Shown in pieces: positions 43,982-54,480 of a stretch of 64,000 nucleotides of DNA (position 1 is the first letter of the stretch; each line of letters opens with the position of its first letter). Source of the stretch: an uncultured Verrucomicrobia subdivision 3 bacterium. GTDB taxonomy: Bacteria > Verrucomicrobiota > Verrucomicrobiia > Limisphaerales > UBA11358. A program made the translations under genes and the position numbers. The notes beneath the pieces are model-generated. The model had not been told where the DNA came from, made no database searches, and saw nothing but the letters and a program-made list of their open reading frames with translations. The stretch covers positions 48,078 through 112,077 of the forward strand of contig CAIPKV010000084.1 in the NCBI GenBank assembly GCA_903865745.1, in the 5' to 3' direction.

Positions 43982-45442
43982 TTATTTTCCCAAGGCGGTT
44001 GCCGCCAGATTGGTAATATTCAGGACGGTGTCCGGGAATAAACCAATCCAGAAGATGCCCGCGAGACAAATCGCGAGGGAAAGTTTGGCGGGTGAGGAAA
44101 TTTCGATTGGCGATAGATCTTCCGGATTCTTCCCCCAGTAAATCTCGCGAATGACGCCGAAATAATAATAGAGCGAGATAACGACGCCAATAAGGGCCGT
44201 GAACGCAAGGCAATAGTAGCCGTGATTGTGCGTGAGATGGGCGGTATCAATCAAGGCTTTCAGCAGCAGGAATTTGCCAAAGAAGCCGGCGAGCGGAGGA
44301 ATGCCCGCGAGCGAAACCATCGCGATGGTCAGCGTGGCGGCGAGCAGCGGCGAACGCTGGTGCAAACCCGCGAGACCGGAAATGTCTTCCGACGGCAGAT
44401 GGCGCATCACAAGCGTGATGACGAAGAACGCCGCCATCACGGTGAACACGTAACCGGCGAGATAATACATTAGCGCGGATTGACCGCTCGCGCTCAAGGC
44501 GGCGACGCCGAGCAGCAGATAGCCGGCGTGGGCAATACTGGAATAACCGAGGAGGCGTTTGAGATTGCGCTGGGGAATCGCACAGAGATTGCCGTAAAGA
44601 ATCGTGATGGCGGAAATGACGATGAGAAGGTTCGCCCAATGCGCTGTCACACTTGGTACCGCAGTGAATAGCACTCGCAGGAGCAGAACAAAGCCAGCGG
44701 CCTTCGAACCGATGCCGAGAAAGGCGGTTGTTGGTGTCGGTGCGCCCTGGTAAACATCCGGCGCCCAAATTTGGAATGGGAATGCCGCGATCTTGAAACC
44801 AAGTCCGACCAAGACTAGCAACACGCCGAGCAAGAACATTTGGCTGTCGGCAAACTGCGGCGCCACGGCGGCCAGCTTGGTGAAGTTCAGTTCACCGGTC
44901 GTTCCCCAAATCAGCGCGATACCAAAGACCATGAAAGCTGACGAGAGCGCGCCGAGAATCAGATATTTCACGCCGGCTTCGAGTGACTGGATTTTGCTGC
45001 GCTGAAAACTGACGAGCACGTAAAACGTGATGGTGATGAGTTCGATGGAAACGAAGAGCATCGTGAAGTCGTTGGAAGACGCAGCGAACAACATGCCGGC
45101 CAATGCGAACAGGGTGAGCGAATAATATTCGGCTACGCTCCCAGCAGCCAGTTTATCGGAAAATTCTGCGGCCATGAACAAAACCAGAATCGCCGCGATA
45201 ATGAACAACTGCTTGAACAATAGCGACAGGCCGTCGTTTATGAACATACCGCCAAACGCAGTACCGAACTGTCCGCAACTACCATTACCACTCAAGCTCG
45301 TAATCAGTAACACGCCCAACGCCACGATGGCGGCGTAGCCAATAAAGCGGCGGCGCTCGGCGGGTACAAACAAATCCGCCAGCATCAGCACCAGGCCAAG
45401 GCCAATCACCGAAATTTCCAGCATGATCAGGGAGGAATTCAT
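43982..45442 (-). CDS. nuoN: NADH-quinone oxidoreductase subunit N
   Basis: Antiporter-like membrane subunit of NDH-1, 486 aa, about 14 transmembrane helices. The conserved helix region includes YLILGALSSAFMVFGIALIWG and FKIAAFPFQIWAPDVYQGAPTP, with Lys residues in the proton channel. Last gene of the operon; overlaps nuoM by 4 bp. Confidence 0.95.
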   Translation of the reverse strand: MNSSLIMLEISVIGLGLVLMLADLFVPAERRRFIGYAAIVALGVLLITSLSGNGSCGQFGTAFGGMFINDGLSLLFKQLFIIAAILVLFMAAEFSDKLAAGSVAEYYSLTLFALAGMLFAASSNDFTMLFVSIELITITFYVLVSFQRSKIQSLEAGVKYLILGALSSAFMVFGIALIWGTTGELNFTKLAAVAPQFADSQMFLLGVLLVLVGLGFKIAAFPFQIWAPDVYQGAPTPTTAFLGIGSKAAGFVLLLRVLFTAVPSVTAHWANLLIVISAITILYGNLCAIPQRNLKRLLGYSSIAHAGYLLLGVAALSASGQSALMYYLAGYVFTVMAAFFVITLVMRHLPSEDISGLAGLHQRSPLLAATLTIAMVSLAGIPPLAGFFGKFLLLKALIDTAHLTHNHGYYCLAFTALIGVVISLYYYFGVIREIYWGKNPEDLSPIEISSPAKLSLAICLAGIFWIGLFPDTVLNITNLAATALGK

Positions 45443-46977
45443 TTGTTTTGCGCAACAAAATTTAGTGGCGACGCGCCCGGTGCCGTGGCCGAAACCAGAT
45501 TGCCGGTTGCCAAGGCGACAATTTTCTGGGCGTCGGGATTAATTTTCTCCGTGAGCAACTTTGGTATAAAACCGAATACGAGCAGGCTCACAATTAAGAG
45601 CGCGTAAGGCAACTTGCGCCAGACGTTCGAGGCGTCGACAAGGGAATTCCATTTTTCCGGCAACGGGCCGTGAAGGATGTTGCGGATGGCGCGGGTCATG
45701 TAAATGCCGCCGATGACCAGTGCGCCCCAGAGCGCAATGACGGTGACCGTCGGAAAGGCTTTCCAAGAACCGAAGAACACGGTGGCCTCGCCAACGAAAT
45801 TTGCAAAGCCGGGTAGACCGCAGCCGGCCATCGCTGCCATTAAGAGCGCTGTGCCGATGAAGGGCAGCTTGCGGCAGAGACCGCCGAGCTCGCTGATTTG
45901 CAGCGTGCCAGTCTGTTTGTAAATGTAGCCGCTGAGCGCGAACGTTAGCGCCGCGAGGAAGCCGTGCGCGACCATGATTAACACCGCACCGGTCACGCCG
46001 ATGAGGTTCAGGCTGGCAATGCCGAGGAAAATGAAGCCCATGTGGGCCACGCTGGAATTACCGATCAGCAGATTTAAATCTTTTTGGCGCATCGCCACCC
46101 AGCCGACATACAAAATGTTGCCAACGCAGAGCCAGGCGATGACGTGCGCCCAGCTTTGGGTGGCCTGCGGTAACAATGGCAACGCGATGCGAATCAAACC
46201 ATACAGGCCAAATTTCTTCAATACGCCGGCGTGAAGCATGGCGGTTGGCGAGGGCGCAACACCGTAGCCGAGCGGTGCCCAAGAATGAAACGGCCAGAGA
46301 GAAACCAGAATGCCGAAGCCGAACAGTAACAGCGGGAAGATGAAATTCTGGGCGTTCAGAGAAAGCGGATTGGTTTTGGCGTGTTCGATAATTTTTGGAA
46401 TATCGAACGTATTCGCGCCAGATTGCAGATAGAGGGCAATAAGGCCAATGAGCGCAATGAGCGCGCCGATGCTTAAATAAAGCGTGATTTGAAACGTCGC
46501 GTAGTTCTTCTTCTCGCCACGTCCCCAAACGCCAATCATGATAAAGGTTGGCACCAGTGCGAGTTCGTGCAGGAAATAAAAGAAGAACAAATCGAGCGAC
46601 GCGAACGCACCGAGGATACCGCCGGTCATCAATAGCAGCAGAATATAAAATTCCTTTTCGCGTGTTTGGATTTCCCACGAGCAGAGGGCAGCCGCAAAGG
46701 CGACGATTGCCCCCATCAAAATCAAACCGACGTTCAAGCCGTCCACCCCGACGTGATAGCTGATGCCGAGTGATTCAACCCAGGGAATTTGTTGTTCAAA
46801 CTGGAAGCCGTTTGCACCAGGTACGAATTGCGCAAACATCTTAACCGCCAACACCGCCGAGATGAGTGTAGCCAGTACCGCGATGGCGCGGATGATGACG
46901 CGGTAATTGCGCGGCACGACGACAAGCGCCAACGCCGCCAGCAGCGGCCAACCTGCTATGTAAGTCAGTATGGACAT
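45439..46977 (-). CDS. nuoM: NADH-quinone oxidoreductase subunit M
   Basis: Antiporter-like membrane subunit of NDH-1, 512 aa from the ATG at 46977. It has the LHELALVPTFIMIGVWG segment with the key Glu, LFGFGILVSLWPFHSWAPLGYG, and GHAVLKKF-like helices. The ATG lies directly after the nuoL stop; a 16-codon upstream frame overlapping nuoL is not used. Proton pumping, inner membrane. Confidence 0.95.
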   Translation of the reverse strand: MSILTYIAGWPLLAALALVVVPRNYRVIIRAIAVLATLISAVLAVKMFAQFVPGANGFQFEQQIPWVESLGISYHVGVDGLNVGLILMGAIVAFAAALCSWEIQTREKEFYILLLLMTGGILGAFASLDLFFFYFLHELALVPTFIMIGVWGRGEKKNYATFQITLYLSIGALIALIGLIALYLQSGANTFDIPKIIEHAKTNPLSLNAQNFIFPLLLFGFGILVSLWPFHSWAPLGYGVAPSPTAMLHAGVLKKFGLYGLIRIALPLLPQATQSWAHVIAWLCVGNILYVGWVAMRQKDLNLLIGNSSVAHMGFIFLGIASLNLIGVTGAVLIMVAHGFLAALTFALSGYIYKQTGTLQISELGGLCRKLPFIGTALLMAAMAGCGLPGFANFVGEATVFFGSWKAFPTVTVIALWGALVIGGIYMTRAIRNILHGPLPEKWNSLVDASNVWRKLPYALLIVSLLVFGFIPKLLTEKINPDAQKIVALATGNLVSATAPGASPLNFVAQNK

Positions 46978-46978
46978 T

Positions 46979-48841
46979 TTATTTTCCCAAAACGAAATAG
47001 AGCAACAGCGCCACGCCGAGCACAAACAGGAAGGCGTAGGTCTGGAGGTTGCCGGTTTGCGCGAGGCGCAGTGCGCGTCCGCTTAAATCTGTGCCGCCAC
47101 GAATCGCCCCGATAATGGCGCCTTCTAAAATCCAGCGGTCAAGCCAATCGGCCACAGCGGCGAGGAAATCGTGCGCACGGATGAAAGTCGCCTCATAAAA
47201 TTCATCGAAATAAAATTTGTTCTTCATCAGCGTCGCCAAACCTCCAAGTTTTGTGGGCAGTGGATCAGCGGCAGCATTATTGTAGAGCGAATATGCCAGA
47301 AACAAGCCGACGGCCACCGCGCCAAGGCCGCAGGCCATCGGGAATAAATTATTAAATGGTTCGGTGAATTGTTGCGCCATGGAAAGCGCTTCGTGATGAT
47401 TAACGAATTGCGAACCGTAGTTATTCGTAATGCCGATAAAACCACCGGCAAAGGAGAATACGGCGAGGGCAATCAATGGCAGTGTCATCACCAATGGCGA
47501 TTCATGTGCGTGCGAAGCGGCTTTGGATTTTTCCTTCCCAAAAAATACGATGAAGAACAAGCGGAAGGTGTAGAACGTCGTCAGCGCGGCTACGAAAACT
47601 CCGACGCCAAAGAGCAGATAACTTTTTTGTGCCAAGGCCTGCGTAAGAATTGCATCTTTAGAATAGAAACCGCTGAACGGAGGCACACCGCACAAAGCCA
47701 GCGTACCAATGGTGAAGGTCAGGAACGTGATGGGCATTTTCTTACGCAGATTACCCATTTGCCAGATATCCTGTTCGTGGTGCATTCCAACAATGACCGA
47801 GCCGGCACTCAAGAACAGCAGCGCTTTAAAAAACGCGTGCGTGGTCAGATGGAACATTGCGGGAGTCGGACCGTTCAAGCCGACCGTCATTACCATGTAG
47901 CCTAGCTGCGAGAGTGTGGAGTAAGCGATGATGCGCTTGATGTCGTTTTGCTGGACGGCCATAAGGGCAGCCAGTAGCGCAGTGAAGCCGCCGATATAGG
48001 AAATGAGGTGCAGCGATTCGCTATTGAACAAAAACAGGGTGCGGCAAAGCATGTACACGCCAGCGGCAACCATTGTTGCGGCGTGGATCAGGGCGGACAC
48101 GGGCGTCGGGCCTTCCATCGCATCGGGCAACCAGACGTGCAGCGGGAACTGGGCAGACTTACCCATTGCCCCGCAGAAAATCAGCAATCCGGCGAGCGTT
48201 GCGCTGGCTCCGAGTAACGCTGGGTTAGCCGCGAGCGTGGTTTGCAGCGCGGAAAAACTTAGCGAACCCAGTAAACCCCAAACCATCAGAATACCGAATA
48301 GAAAACCAAAGTCGCCGAGGCGATTGGTGACGAAGGCCTTTTTAGCGGCATCACCAGCGCTGGGTTTTTCAAACCAGAAACCGATGAGCAAATAGCTGGA
48401 AACACCTACTAATTCCCAAAAAATGAACATCATCAGGAAATTGTTTGCCAGCACGATGCCGAGCATTGAGAACGTGAACAGACTTAAGAAGGCGAAAAAT
48501 CGCGCCATGCTCTCGTCATCGTGCATGTAGCCGAACGAGTAAATATGAATCGCACCGCCTACACCGGTGACGACCAAAAGCATCATCATGCTCAATGCGT
48601 CCAACTTTAGGCCAAAATCAATTTGCAGTCCGCCGATGGAGAGCCAGTTTGCCGAAGTCTCGCCGCTGAATTGAAAACCATTGGCATTGATGAACAGCAA
48701 GGTCATCACGAAGCCAGTTACAACTGCGCCAATGGAAATCAGGCTGCTGACAGTTTTGCTCCTCAGTGTAAAAAGTGTTATTACTGCCACTGACAGGAGT
48801 GGCAGAAACAAAATTAGCCAAGGTAGGTTTTCGTATTTCAT
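46979..48841 (-). CDS. nuoL: NADH-quinone oxidoreductase subunit L
   Basis: Distal antiporter-like subunit with the lateral helix, 620 aa. Key motifs: FIFWELVGVSSYLLIGFW and GKSAQFPLHVWLPDAMEGPTPVSALIHAATMV. The C-terminal part contains the long amphipathic helix region and a last membrane anchor. Inner membrane; fourth proton channel region of NDH-1. Confidence 0.96.
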   Translation of the reverse strand: MKYENLPWLILFLPLLSVAVITLFTLRSKTVSSLISIGAVVTGFVMTLLFINANGFQFSGETSANWLSIGGLQIDFGLKLDALSMMMLLVVTGVGGAIHIYSFGYMHDDESMARFFAFLSLFTFSMLGIVLANNFLMMFIFWELVGVSSYLLIGFWFEKPSAGDAAKKAFVTNRLGDFGFLFGILMVWGLLGSLSFSALQTTLAANPALLGASATLAGLLIFCGAMGKSAQFPLHVWLPDAMEGPTPVSALIHAATMVAAGVYMLCRTLFLFNSESLHLISYIGGFTALLAALMAVQQNDIKRIIAYSTLSQLGYMVMTVGLNGPTPAMFHLTTHAFFKALLFLSAGSVIVGMHHEQDIWQMGNLRKKMPITFLTFTIGTLALCGVPPFSGFYSKDAILTQALAQKSYLLFGVGVFVAALTTFYTFRLFFIVFFGKEKSKAASHAHESPLVMTLPLIALAVFSFAGGFIGITNNYGSQFVNHHEALSMAQQFTEPFNNLFPMACGLGAVAVGLFLAYSLYNNAAADPLPTKLGGLATLMKNKFYFDEFYEATFIRAHDFLAAVADWLDRWILEGAIIGAIRGGTDLSGRALRLAQTGNLQTYAFLFVLGVALLLYFVLGK

Positions 48842-48844
48842 CCG

Positions 48845-49150
48845 TCAGAGTTTCATCGAGGTCAAATCTTCGACGTGGGCAGACTGGCGTTTACGGAAGA
48901 GCGCCACGATTAAAGCGAGGCCAACGGCCACTTCCGCCGCCGCCACAGTGATGATGAAAAACACCAGCACCTGACCGTCTAGCTTGTTGTTGAATCGTGA
49001 AAAGGATACGAGTGCCAAATTGGCGGCGTTTAGCATCAGCTCCAGCGACATATAAATCACCAGCAGATTGCGCCGCATGATGACGCCAAGCAACCCTAGG
49101 CTGAACAGCATGAAGCTCACGAACAAATAATGATGGAGGCTGACGTGCAT
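48845..49150 (-). CDS. nuoK: NADH-quinone oxidoreductase subunit K
   Basis: 101 aa, three transmembrane helices, as is usual. RRNLLVIYMSLELMLNAANL holds the conserved membrane Glu, and ITVAAAEVAVGLAL the second one. It follows nuoJ by 1 bp. Confidence 0.96.
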   Translation of the reverse strand: MHVSLHHYLFVSFMLFSLGLLGVIMRRNLLVIYMSLELMLNAANLALVSFSRFNNKLDGQVLVFFIITVAAAEVAVGLALIVALFRKRQSAHVEDLTSMKL

Positions 49151-49151
49151 G

Positions 49152-49682
49152 TTATTCGAGTTTCTTTTTGCTCAGGAGAATCACCCCGACCATCGCCACC
49201 AGCAGGAGTATAGAGATGATTTCAAATGGCAGCGTGTATTGTGTAAATAAGAGTTTGCCAAGTACATAGGTTTCGCCTTCAAGTGCTGGCTCAGCGGTGA
49301 GTTTGATGGACGCCAGGGATTTGATGAAAATACCGGCTACAATGCTGACGGAAACCAAGCCAGCTGCGAGGCCGAAAAACTTAATTTTACGCCGCTGTTC
49401 TTCCTTCAAATCAAGCAACATGATGACGAACAGGAACAACACCATGACCGCACCGGCGTAAACTAGTATTTGTACTGCTGCGAGGAAGAAAGCGTGCAGA
49501 AGCAAAAATAAACCAGACATAGAGATAATCGTGAGCACGAGAAACATTGCGCTCGTCACCGGACTGCGGCTGAACGGATTTGCGACCACTAGAATGGCGC
49601 ACAGCAGCGTCAGTGCCGCAAAGACATAAAACATAATGTCCTGCACCACCCCGCCGCTAATCAAATTATTGATGGCTTCCAT
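49152..49682 (-). CDS. nuoJ: NADH-quinone oxidoreductase subunit J
   Basis: 176 aa, five transmembrane helices. The conserved AAVQILVYAGAVMVLFLFVIMLLD helix with the pi-bulge Tyr is present. Lies 6 bp after nuoI. Confidence 0.95.
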   Translation of the reverse strand: MEAINNLISGGVVQDIMFYVFAALTLLCAILVVANPFSRSPVTSAMFLVLTIISMSGLFLLLHAFFLAAVQILVYAGAVMVLFLFVIMLLDLKEEQRRKIKFFGLAAGLVSVSIVAGIFIKSLASIKLTAEPALEGETYVLGKLLFTQYTLPFEIISILLLVAMVGVILLSKKKLE

Positions 49683-49688
49683 TAATAA

Positions 49689-50252
49689 TTAGAGTTTCAC
49701 TGGGAAGTTTTCCTGAGCCTTCGCCTCTTCCAGTTTGTGTTTCCACTTCTGAATGCCGCCAACTTCGCCACCAAGCGACAGGAGCTTTTCCTTGTTGTAA
49801 ATCATGTCGGCGCGGTTAGTGCCGGTAATGGAATAATCTTTTTGCAGGAAGATTGCCTCTTCGGGACAGACTTCCTGACACATGCCGCAATAAATGCAGC
49901 GCAGCATGTTAATCTCAAATTCTGCCGGCATTTTTTCGGCGTTTGTGCGATCCGCTTTCTGGCCGCTTTCGCCGGGTGGCGTGATGCGGATGGCTTTCGG
50001 CGGGCAGACAAATTCGCAGAGCTGACACGAAACGCATTTTGTGTTACCTTCCTGATCTTTTACAAGATAGGGTGCGCCGCGATAATGTTCTGGCACGGTC
50101 CACTTCTGTTCGGGATATTCCATCGTTACCACTTTGCCCCTGAAAAGCGTATTCCAGGCGTGCCGGGTTGTAACCTTTATGCCGCCAAAAATGGCTGGCA
50201 GATAAAGTTTTTCCCAAAGCGTCAATGGTTTGCGGTCAACAGTAATCGCCAT
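49689..50252 (-). CDS. nuoI: NADH-quinone oxidoreductase subunit I (two 4Fe-4S clusters)
   Basis: 187 aa, TYKY/PSST-side peripheral subunit. Two complete ferredoxin motifs, CVSCQLCEFVCPPKA and CIYCGMCQEVCPEEA, carry clusters N6a and N6b. The N-terminal amphipathic part contacts the membrane arm. Starts 1 bp after nuoH. Confidence 0.96.
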   Translation of the reverse strand: MAITVDRKPLTLWEKLYLPAIFGGIKVTTRHAWNTLFRGKVVTMEYPEQKWTVPEHYRGAPYLVKDQEGNTKCVSCQLCEFVCPPKAIRITPPGESGQKADRTNAEKMPAEFEINMLRCIYCGMCQEVCPEEAIFLQKDYSITGTNRADMIYNKEKLLSLGGEVGGIQKWKHKLEEAKAQENFPVKL

Positions 50253-50253
50253 A

Positions 50254-51315
50254 TCAGCTCCTCATCCACAGCCAAAGCGCCGTGATTAAAATGTTTACCA
50301 ATGCGAGCGGCAAAAATGTCCGCCAGCCCAAATCCATTAACTGGTCGTAACGGAAACGCGGGAACATCCAGCGTACCCAGATAAACACGACCATGAAGAA
50401 AAGCATTTTGAGCATGAACACACCGATGTGCGCGAGGCCCATGGCAAGTGATGTCGCCGGATGATCTAGACCCCAAAAGGGGAGCGTCCAGCCGCCGAAG
50501 AAAAGTGTCACCATCATCGCCGATGATGAAACCATGTTTGAATATTCCGCGAGGAAGAAGAGCGCGAATTTCATCGAGCTGTATTCGGTGTGGTAGCCGC
50601 CGACAAGCTCGGTTTCCGCTTCCGGCAAATCGAACGGCGTACGGTTTGTTTCAGCAAACGACGAAACCATGAAAATTATAAATGCAATCGGCGCGTACAT
50701 CACCAGCCAGCCGTTATCGGCCTGCCAGGAAATGATTTTGCTCAAATTTAAATTGCCGACGATGAGCAGTACGGGAATCACACTCATGCCCATCGAAATT
50801 TCATACGAAATCATTTGTGCGCTCGAGCGAATGCCGCCGAAGAACGGATACTTCGAGTTTGCCGCGTAACCCGCGAGGACGATGCCATAAACTCCCATCG
50901 ACACGATTCCGAAGGTGTAGAGAATGCCAACATTCAAGTCCGCGAGCACCATTTTCTGGCTACCCATGACCGAGCCAAAAGGAATCACCGCTACGGTGAG
51001 CATGGCTGGAATCACTGCCACCGCTGGTGCGAGAAAGAAATAAATCTTCTTTACGCCCGCCGGGGTGAAATCTTCCTTGAACATGAATTTCAAACCGTCC
51101 GCAAGCGGCTGAAACATGCCCCAGCGCGTCAGCAATGGACCGAGTATGGGAATATATTTCGCGAACGGCGGCGCACAGCGGTTTGGGCCGACGCGATCCT
51201 GAATCCACGCGGAAATTTTTCGCTCGGCCAATACGGAGTAGGCGACTAGGCCTTGCACAACGCCAACAATAATTGCGAGCTTGACCAAACTAAAAATGAT
51301 AAAATTCCAGTCCAT
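50254..51315 (-). CDS. nuoH: NADH-quinone oxidoreductase subunit H
   Basis: 353 aa, about eight transmembrane helices, forms part of the quinone chamber. ERKISAWIQDRVGPNRC and FAETNRTPFDLPEAETELVGGYHTEYSS are the diagnostic loops. Starts 1 bp after nuoG. Confidence 0.96.
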   Translation of the reverse strand: MDWNFIIFSLVKLAIIVGVVQGLVAYSVLAERKISAWIQDRVGPNRCAPPFAKYIPILGPLLTRWGMFQPLADGLKFMFKEDFTPAGVKKIYFFLAPAVAVIPAMLTVAVIPFGSVMGSQKMVLADLNVGILYTFGIVSMGVYGIVLAGYAANSKYPFFGGIRSSAQMISYEISMGMSVIPVLLIVGNLNLSKIISWQADNGWLVMYAPIAFIIFMVSSFAETNRTPFDLPEAETELVGGYHTEYSSMKFALFFLAEYSNMVSSSAMMVTLFFGGWTLPFWGLDHPATSLAMGLAHIGVFMLKMLFFMVVFIWVRWMFPRFRYDQLMDLGWRTFLPLALVNILITALWLWMRS

Positions 51316-51316
51316 T

Positions 51317-53062
51317 TTAGATTTGCACCGTTACACCGGTGTCGCCAAGCGCTTGCCATGTTACGCCCATGAAAACGGGAATTTCCTTGGCCATTTGATT
51401 GAATAGGCCTTCGATGGTTACAAAGCCGTTTTGACCGGTGACGTTGTGAACCAGGTCATGTAAAAATTCCCACTCGGCGCGCGCGTCTCCGGGCGCTTCC
51501 ACGGCCTTCATAAATTTCTGAACGCGGCCTTTGCCGTTGGTAAAAGAACCGCGTTTTTCGGCAGGCGCGCAACCGGGCAAAACATAATGGGCAAGCTTCG
51601 TGGTCTCGTTTGGCAATATGTCGCTGACAATAAGCGTGTCCAGCTTGGCGAGCAATTCCGCCGTGATGGCGTGTTCGTCTACAACCTCGCTGACGGTTTC
51701 GCGTTCGCGCAGTTTTTCGTTTGCCACAGCCCGTTTGACAATGTTTTCTCCGAAAACAATAAGCGTCTTGATTTTTCCACTGGCAATACCGTCGGAAATC
51801 TTTACCAGATTAATGCCCATTTCGGTAAAGCAAATACCAGTAATACGCGCGCCGTTAGTGTTAGGATTCTTGTCTGCACTGACGAGCAACTTGTCAGCCT
51901 CGCCAACACGCGGAATGGAATCGGAAATTGCCCCGAGCTTGGATTTTAATTTTGAAATCAGCCAAAGTTCTTCATTCGTTTGGCGTGCCGAAGCGATGAT
52001 TGCCACGGAACCCGCCTGAGCATTTTTCAACTTGTCCGAAATCTCGTTAAGCGCCGCTTTCCAGGTGGATTTTTGACCGCGCACCAAAACCTCTTTCAAT
52101 CGATCCGCGCGGGCAATCCACTTGTAATTCAAGCGGCCGGCATCGCACATCCATGAGGCATTGACGGCATCGTTATCACGCGGCGTATAGCGAAAAATCT
52201 TTTCTTCGCGCGAACCAATGAGCACGTTGCAGCCAGTTGCGCAACTTGTGCAAACGCTCTTGGTTTCTTTGAGGAACCACGCGCGCATCTGGAAACGAAA
52301 ATCTTTTGACGTGAGCGCACCAACTGGGCAAACGTCCACGGTGTTCAAAGTGTAATTGTTATCAAACGGGATTCCAGGGAATGTTGCAATCGTGTTGTAG
52401 CTGCCACGATTAACAATTCCCAGCGCATCGTCGCCAGCAATATCGCGGGTGAAACGGATGCATCGGGTGCAGAGAATGCAGCGCTCTGCGTCGAGCATGA
52501 TACGGGGTCCAAGATCAACCGCTTTCGGCTTGTGAACTTTCGTTTCAACAAAGCGACTTGAACTCTGGCCGTAATCCACCGAGTACTCCTGTAACTTACA
52601 TTCACCAGCTTGATCGCAAATAGGGCAATCGAGCGGGTGGTTGATGAGTAGTGATTCAAGAACGCCTTCGCGCATCTGCTTCACAGCGGGGGTCTTTGTG
52701 TAAATTTCCATGCCCGGCGAGATTGGCGTTGCGCAGGAGATAGCGGGGCGAGGCGACTTGGCAATCTTGGGTGTTCCGTCCGGATTAAACACCGGCTTCC
52801 GGTCTGGCCCAAGTGCCGGCGTGCCAAACTCAACGAGGCACATGCGGCAGTTGCCTACGACAGGCAGTTTAGGATGCCAGCAATAATGCGGCACGTCAGT
52901 CTTTGCCAGTTCACACGCCTGAATCATCGTAGTAGGCGTAAGCTTGCCCGACCAGTCCGCTATAAGACGCGGCACTTCAATTTCTCGCCCGTCCACCTTG
53001 ACCTTGATATGTTCAATTGCGGTCAGTGCAGGCTTTATTTCAGTTGTGGCGGCAGTTGACAT
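51317..53062 (-). CDS. nuoG: NADH-quinone oxidoreductase subunit G
   Basis: 581 aa from ATG 53062 (TTG 53071 is upstream in frame). N-terminal [2Fe-2S] site CWHPKLPVVGNCRMC, a HxxxCxxC-type region CPICDQAGECKLQ, and the [4Fe-4S] ligands CILCTRCIRFTRD and CTSCATGCN. A molybdopterin-type domain follows but is short compared with E. coli NuoG (about 900 aa). Electron wire of the peripheral arm. Confidence 0.94.
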   Translation of the reverse strand: MSTAATTEIKPALTAIEHIKVKVDGREIEVPRLIADWSGKLTPTTMIQACELAKTDVPHYCWHPKLPVVGNCRMCLVEFGTPALGPDRKPVFNPDGTPKIAKSPRPAISCATPISPGMEIYTKTPAVKQMREGVLESLLINHPLDCPICDQAGECKLQEYSVDYGQSSSRFVETKVHKPKAVDLGPRIMLDAERCILCTRCIRFTRDIAGDDALGIVNRGSYNTIATFPGIPFDNNYTLNTVDVCPVGALTSKDFRFQMRAWFLKETKSVCTSCATGCNVLIGSREEKIFRYTPRDNDAVNASWMCDAGRLNYKWIARADRLKEVLVRGQKSTWKAALNEISDKLKNAQAGSVAIIASARQTNEELWLISKLKSKLGAISDSIPRVGEADKLLVSADKNPNTNGARITGICFTEMGINLVKISDGIASGKIKTLIVFGENIVKRAVANEKLRERETVSEVVDEHAITAELLAKLDTLIVSDILPNETTKLAHYVLPGCAPAEKRGSFTNGKGRVQKFMKAVEAPGDARAEWEFLHDLVHNVTGQNGFVTIEGLFNQMAKEIPVFMGVTWQALGDTGVTVQI

Positions 53063-53067
53063 TGAAA

Positions 53068-54471
53068 TCAATTATGTCCGGTGACTTCTTTGGAATGACG
53101 CTCCTCATCAGCAGCGCCCTTGGCAATGAATTCGTCTTTGAATTTTGCAACAAAACTTTGCACAGGCCAGGAACAAGCCTCGCCGAACGCACAAATTGTG
53201 CGACCCCCGGGAATATTGTCAGCGATTTTCACGAGATATTCCGCGTCTTGCGCGCGACCTTCGCCATGCGTGAGACGATGCAGGGTCTTGTTCATCCAGA
53301 GCGAGCCTTCACGGCAGGGCGTGCATTGGCCGCAGCTTTCATGTGCGTAAAATTCAGAAAGATTGGCGAGCGCGTTGACTATGTCGACGCTGTCATCCAT
53401 CACGATAATCGCGCTGGAACCGCTCATCGTACCGGCTTGTGCGAGTGAATCGAAGTCGTAGGGCAGATCGAGCATGTCGGTCTCAACCAAAATTTCTTTA
53501 CCCTCGGCGTCTTTTTTCTTGAGCTTAAATTTTTCGCCAGCCTTCAAAACTTTCGAGGACGAACCGCCGGGAATTATTGCCTTTAACTGACGACCCTCCC
53601 GCAAACCACCCCCGAAATTTTTATCGTAGAGCAATTCACGCAGGGTCGCCTTGCCAACTTCAATTTCGTAGTAGCCGGGCCGCTTTACATGGCCGCTTAA
53701 GCTGACGATGCGAGTGCCGGTATTATTTGGTGTGCCGAGCTTGGCGAATTCCAAACCACCCATTCCTACAATATGCTTCACATTACAGAGCGTCTCCACG
53801 TTGTTGACAATCGTGGGACACATCCACAGCCCGAGCACAGCTGGAAAATATGGCGGCTTTATGCGAGGATACGGACGCTTGCCTTCAAGCGATTCGATGA
53901 GACCAGTTTCCTCGCCGCAGATGTAAGCACCTGCACCGCGATGGACATAAATCTCCAAATCATAGCCGGTACCAAGAATATTTTTACCGAGGAAGTTCTT
54001 TGCCCGAGCCTCTTTCAAAGCTTGATTTAGAATCTTTGCACCTTCGGGCATTTCGCCACGGATGTAGATGTAGGCCAGCTTCACGTCGTTCGCGTAGCAC
54101 GATATTATCATGCCCTCAATCAGCTGATGCGGATCTTTGTGAATAATCTGGCGATCCTTGAAAGTACCTGGTTCTGATTCATCGGCGTTACAGATTAAAT
54201 AAATCGGCTTGCCGCTCTTGCGATCTACGAAACTCCATTTTAGTCCACAAGAAAATCCTGCCCCACCCCGCCCGCGCAAATTAGAAGTCATCACTTCCTG
54301 ACGGAGTTGTTCCTGCGGTGACTGGGTTTTACCATCGGCAAGCGTCTTAGTTTGAAATGCTAATGCCTTCTTCAGGTCGTTGTAGCCGCCATGGCGCAAA
54401 TAGCACTCAATATCCGGTGTATAACCAGATTCATCGGCGTGCTTCAATATCAATTTGTATTCTTGCGCCAT
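53068..54471 (-). CDS. nuoF: NADH-quinone oxidoreductase subunit F (NADH/FMN site)
   Basis: 467 aa. NADH and FMN site GRGGAGFSCGLKWSF and GAYICGEETGLIESLEGKRPYPRIKPP. Cluster N3 ligands SCGQCTPCREGS plus a distal Cys in RTICAFGEAC. NADH oxidation happens here. Separated from nuoE by a 127-bp gap that holds a tRNA gene in the opposite direction. Confidence 0.96.
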   Translation of the reverse strand: MAQEYKLILKHADESGYTPDIECYLRHGGYNDLKKALAFQTKTLADGKTQSPQEQLRQEVMTSNLRGRGGAGFSCGLKWSFVDRKSGKPIYLICNADESEPGTFKDRQIIHKDPHQLIEGMIISCYANDVKLAYIYIRGEMPEGAKILNQALKEARAKNFLGKNILGTGYDLEIYVHRGAGAYICGEETGLIESLEGKRPYPRIKPPYFPAVLGLWMCPTIVNNVETLCNVKHIVGMGGLEFAKLGTPNNTGTRIVSLSGHVKRPGYYEIEVGKATLRELLYDKNFGGGLREGRQLKAIIPGGSSSKVLKAGEKFKLKKKDAEGKEILVETDMLDLPYDFDSLAQAGTMSGSSAIIVMDDSVDIVNALANLSEFYAHESCGQCTPCREGSLWMNKTLHRLTHGEGRAQDAEYLVKIADNIPGGRTICAFGEACSWPVQSFVAKFKDEFIAKGAADEERHSKEVTGHN

Positions 54472-54480
54472 ATCAGCAAC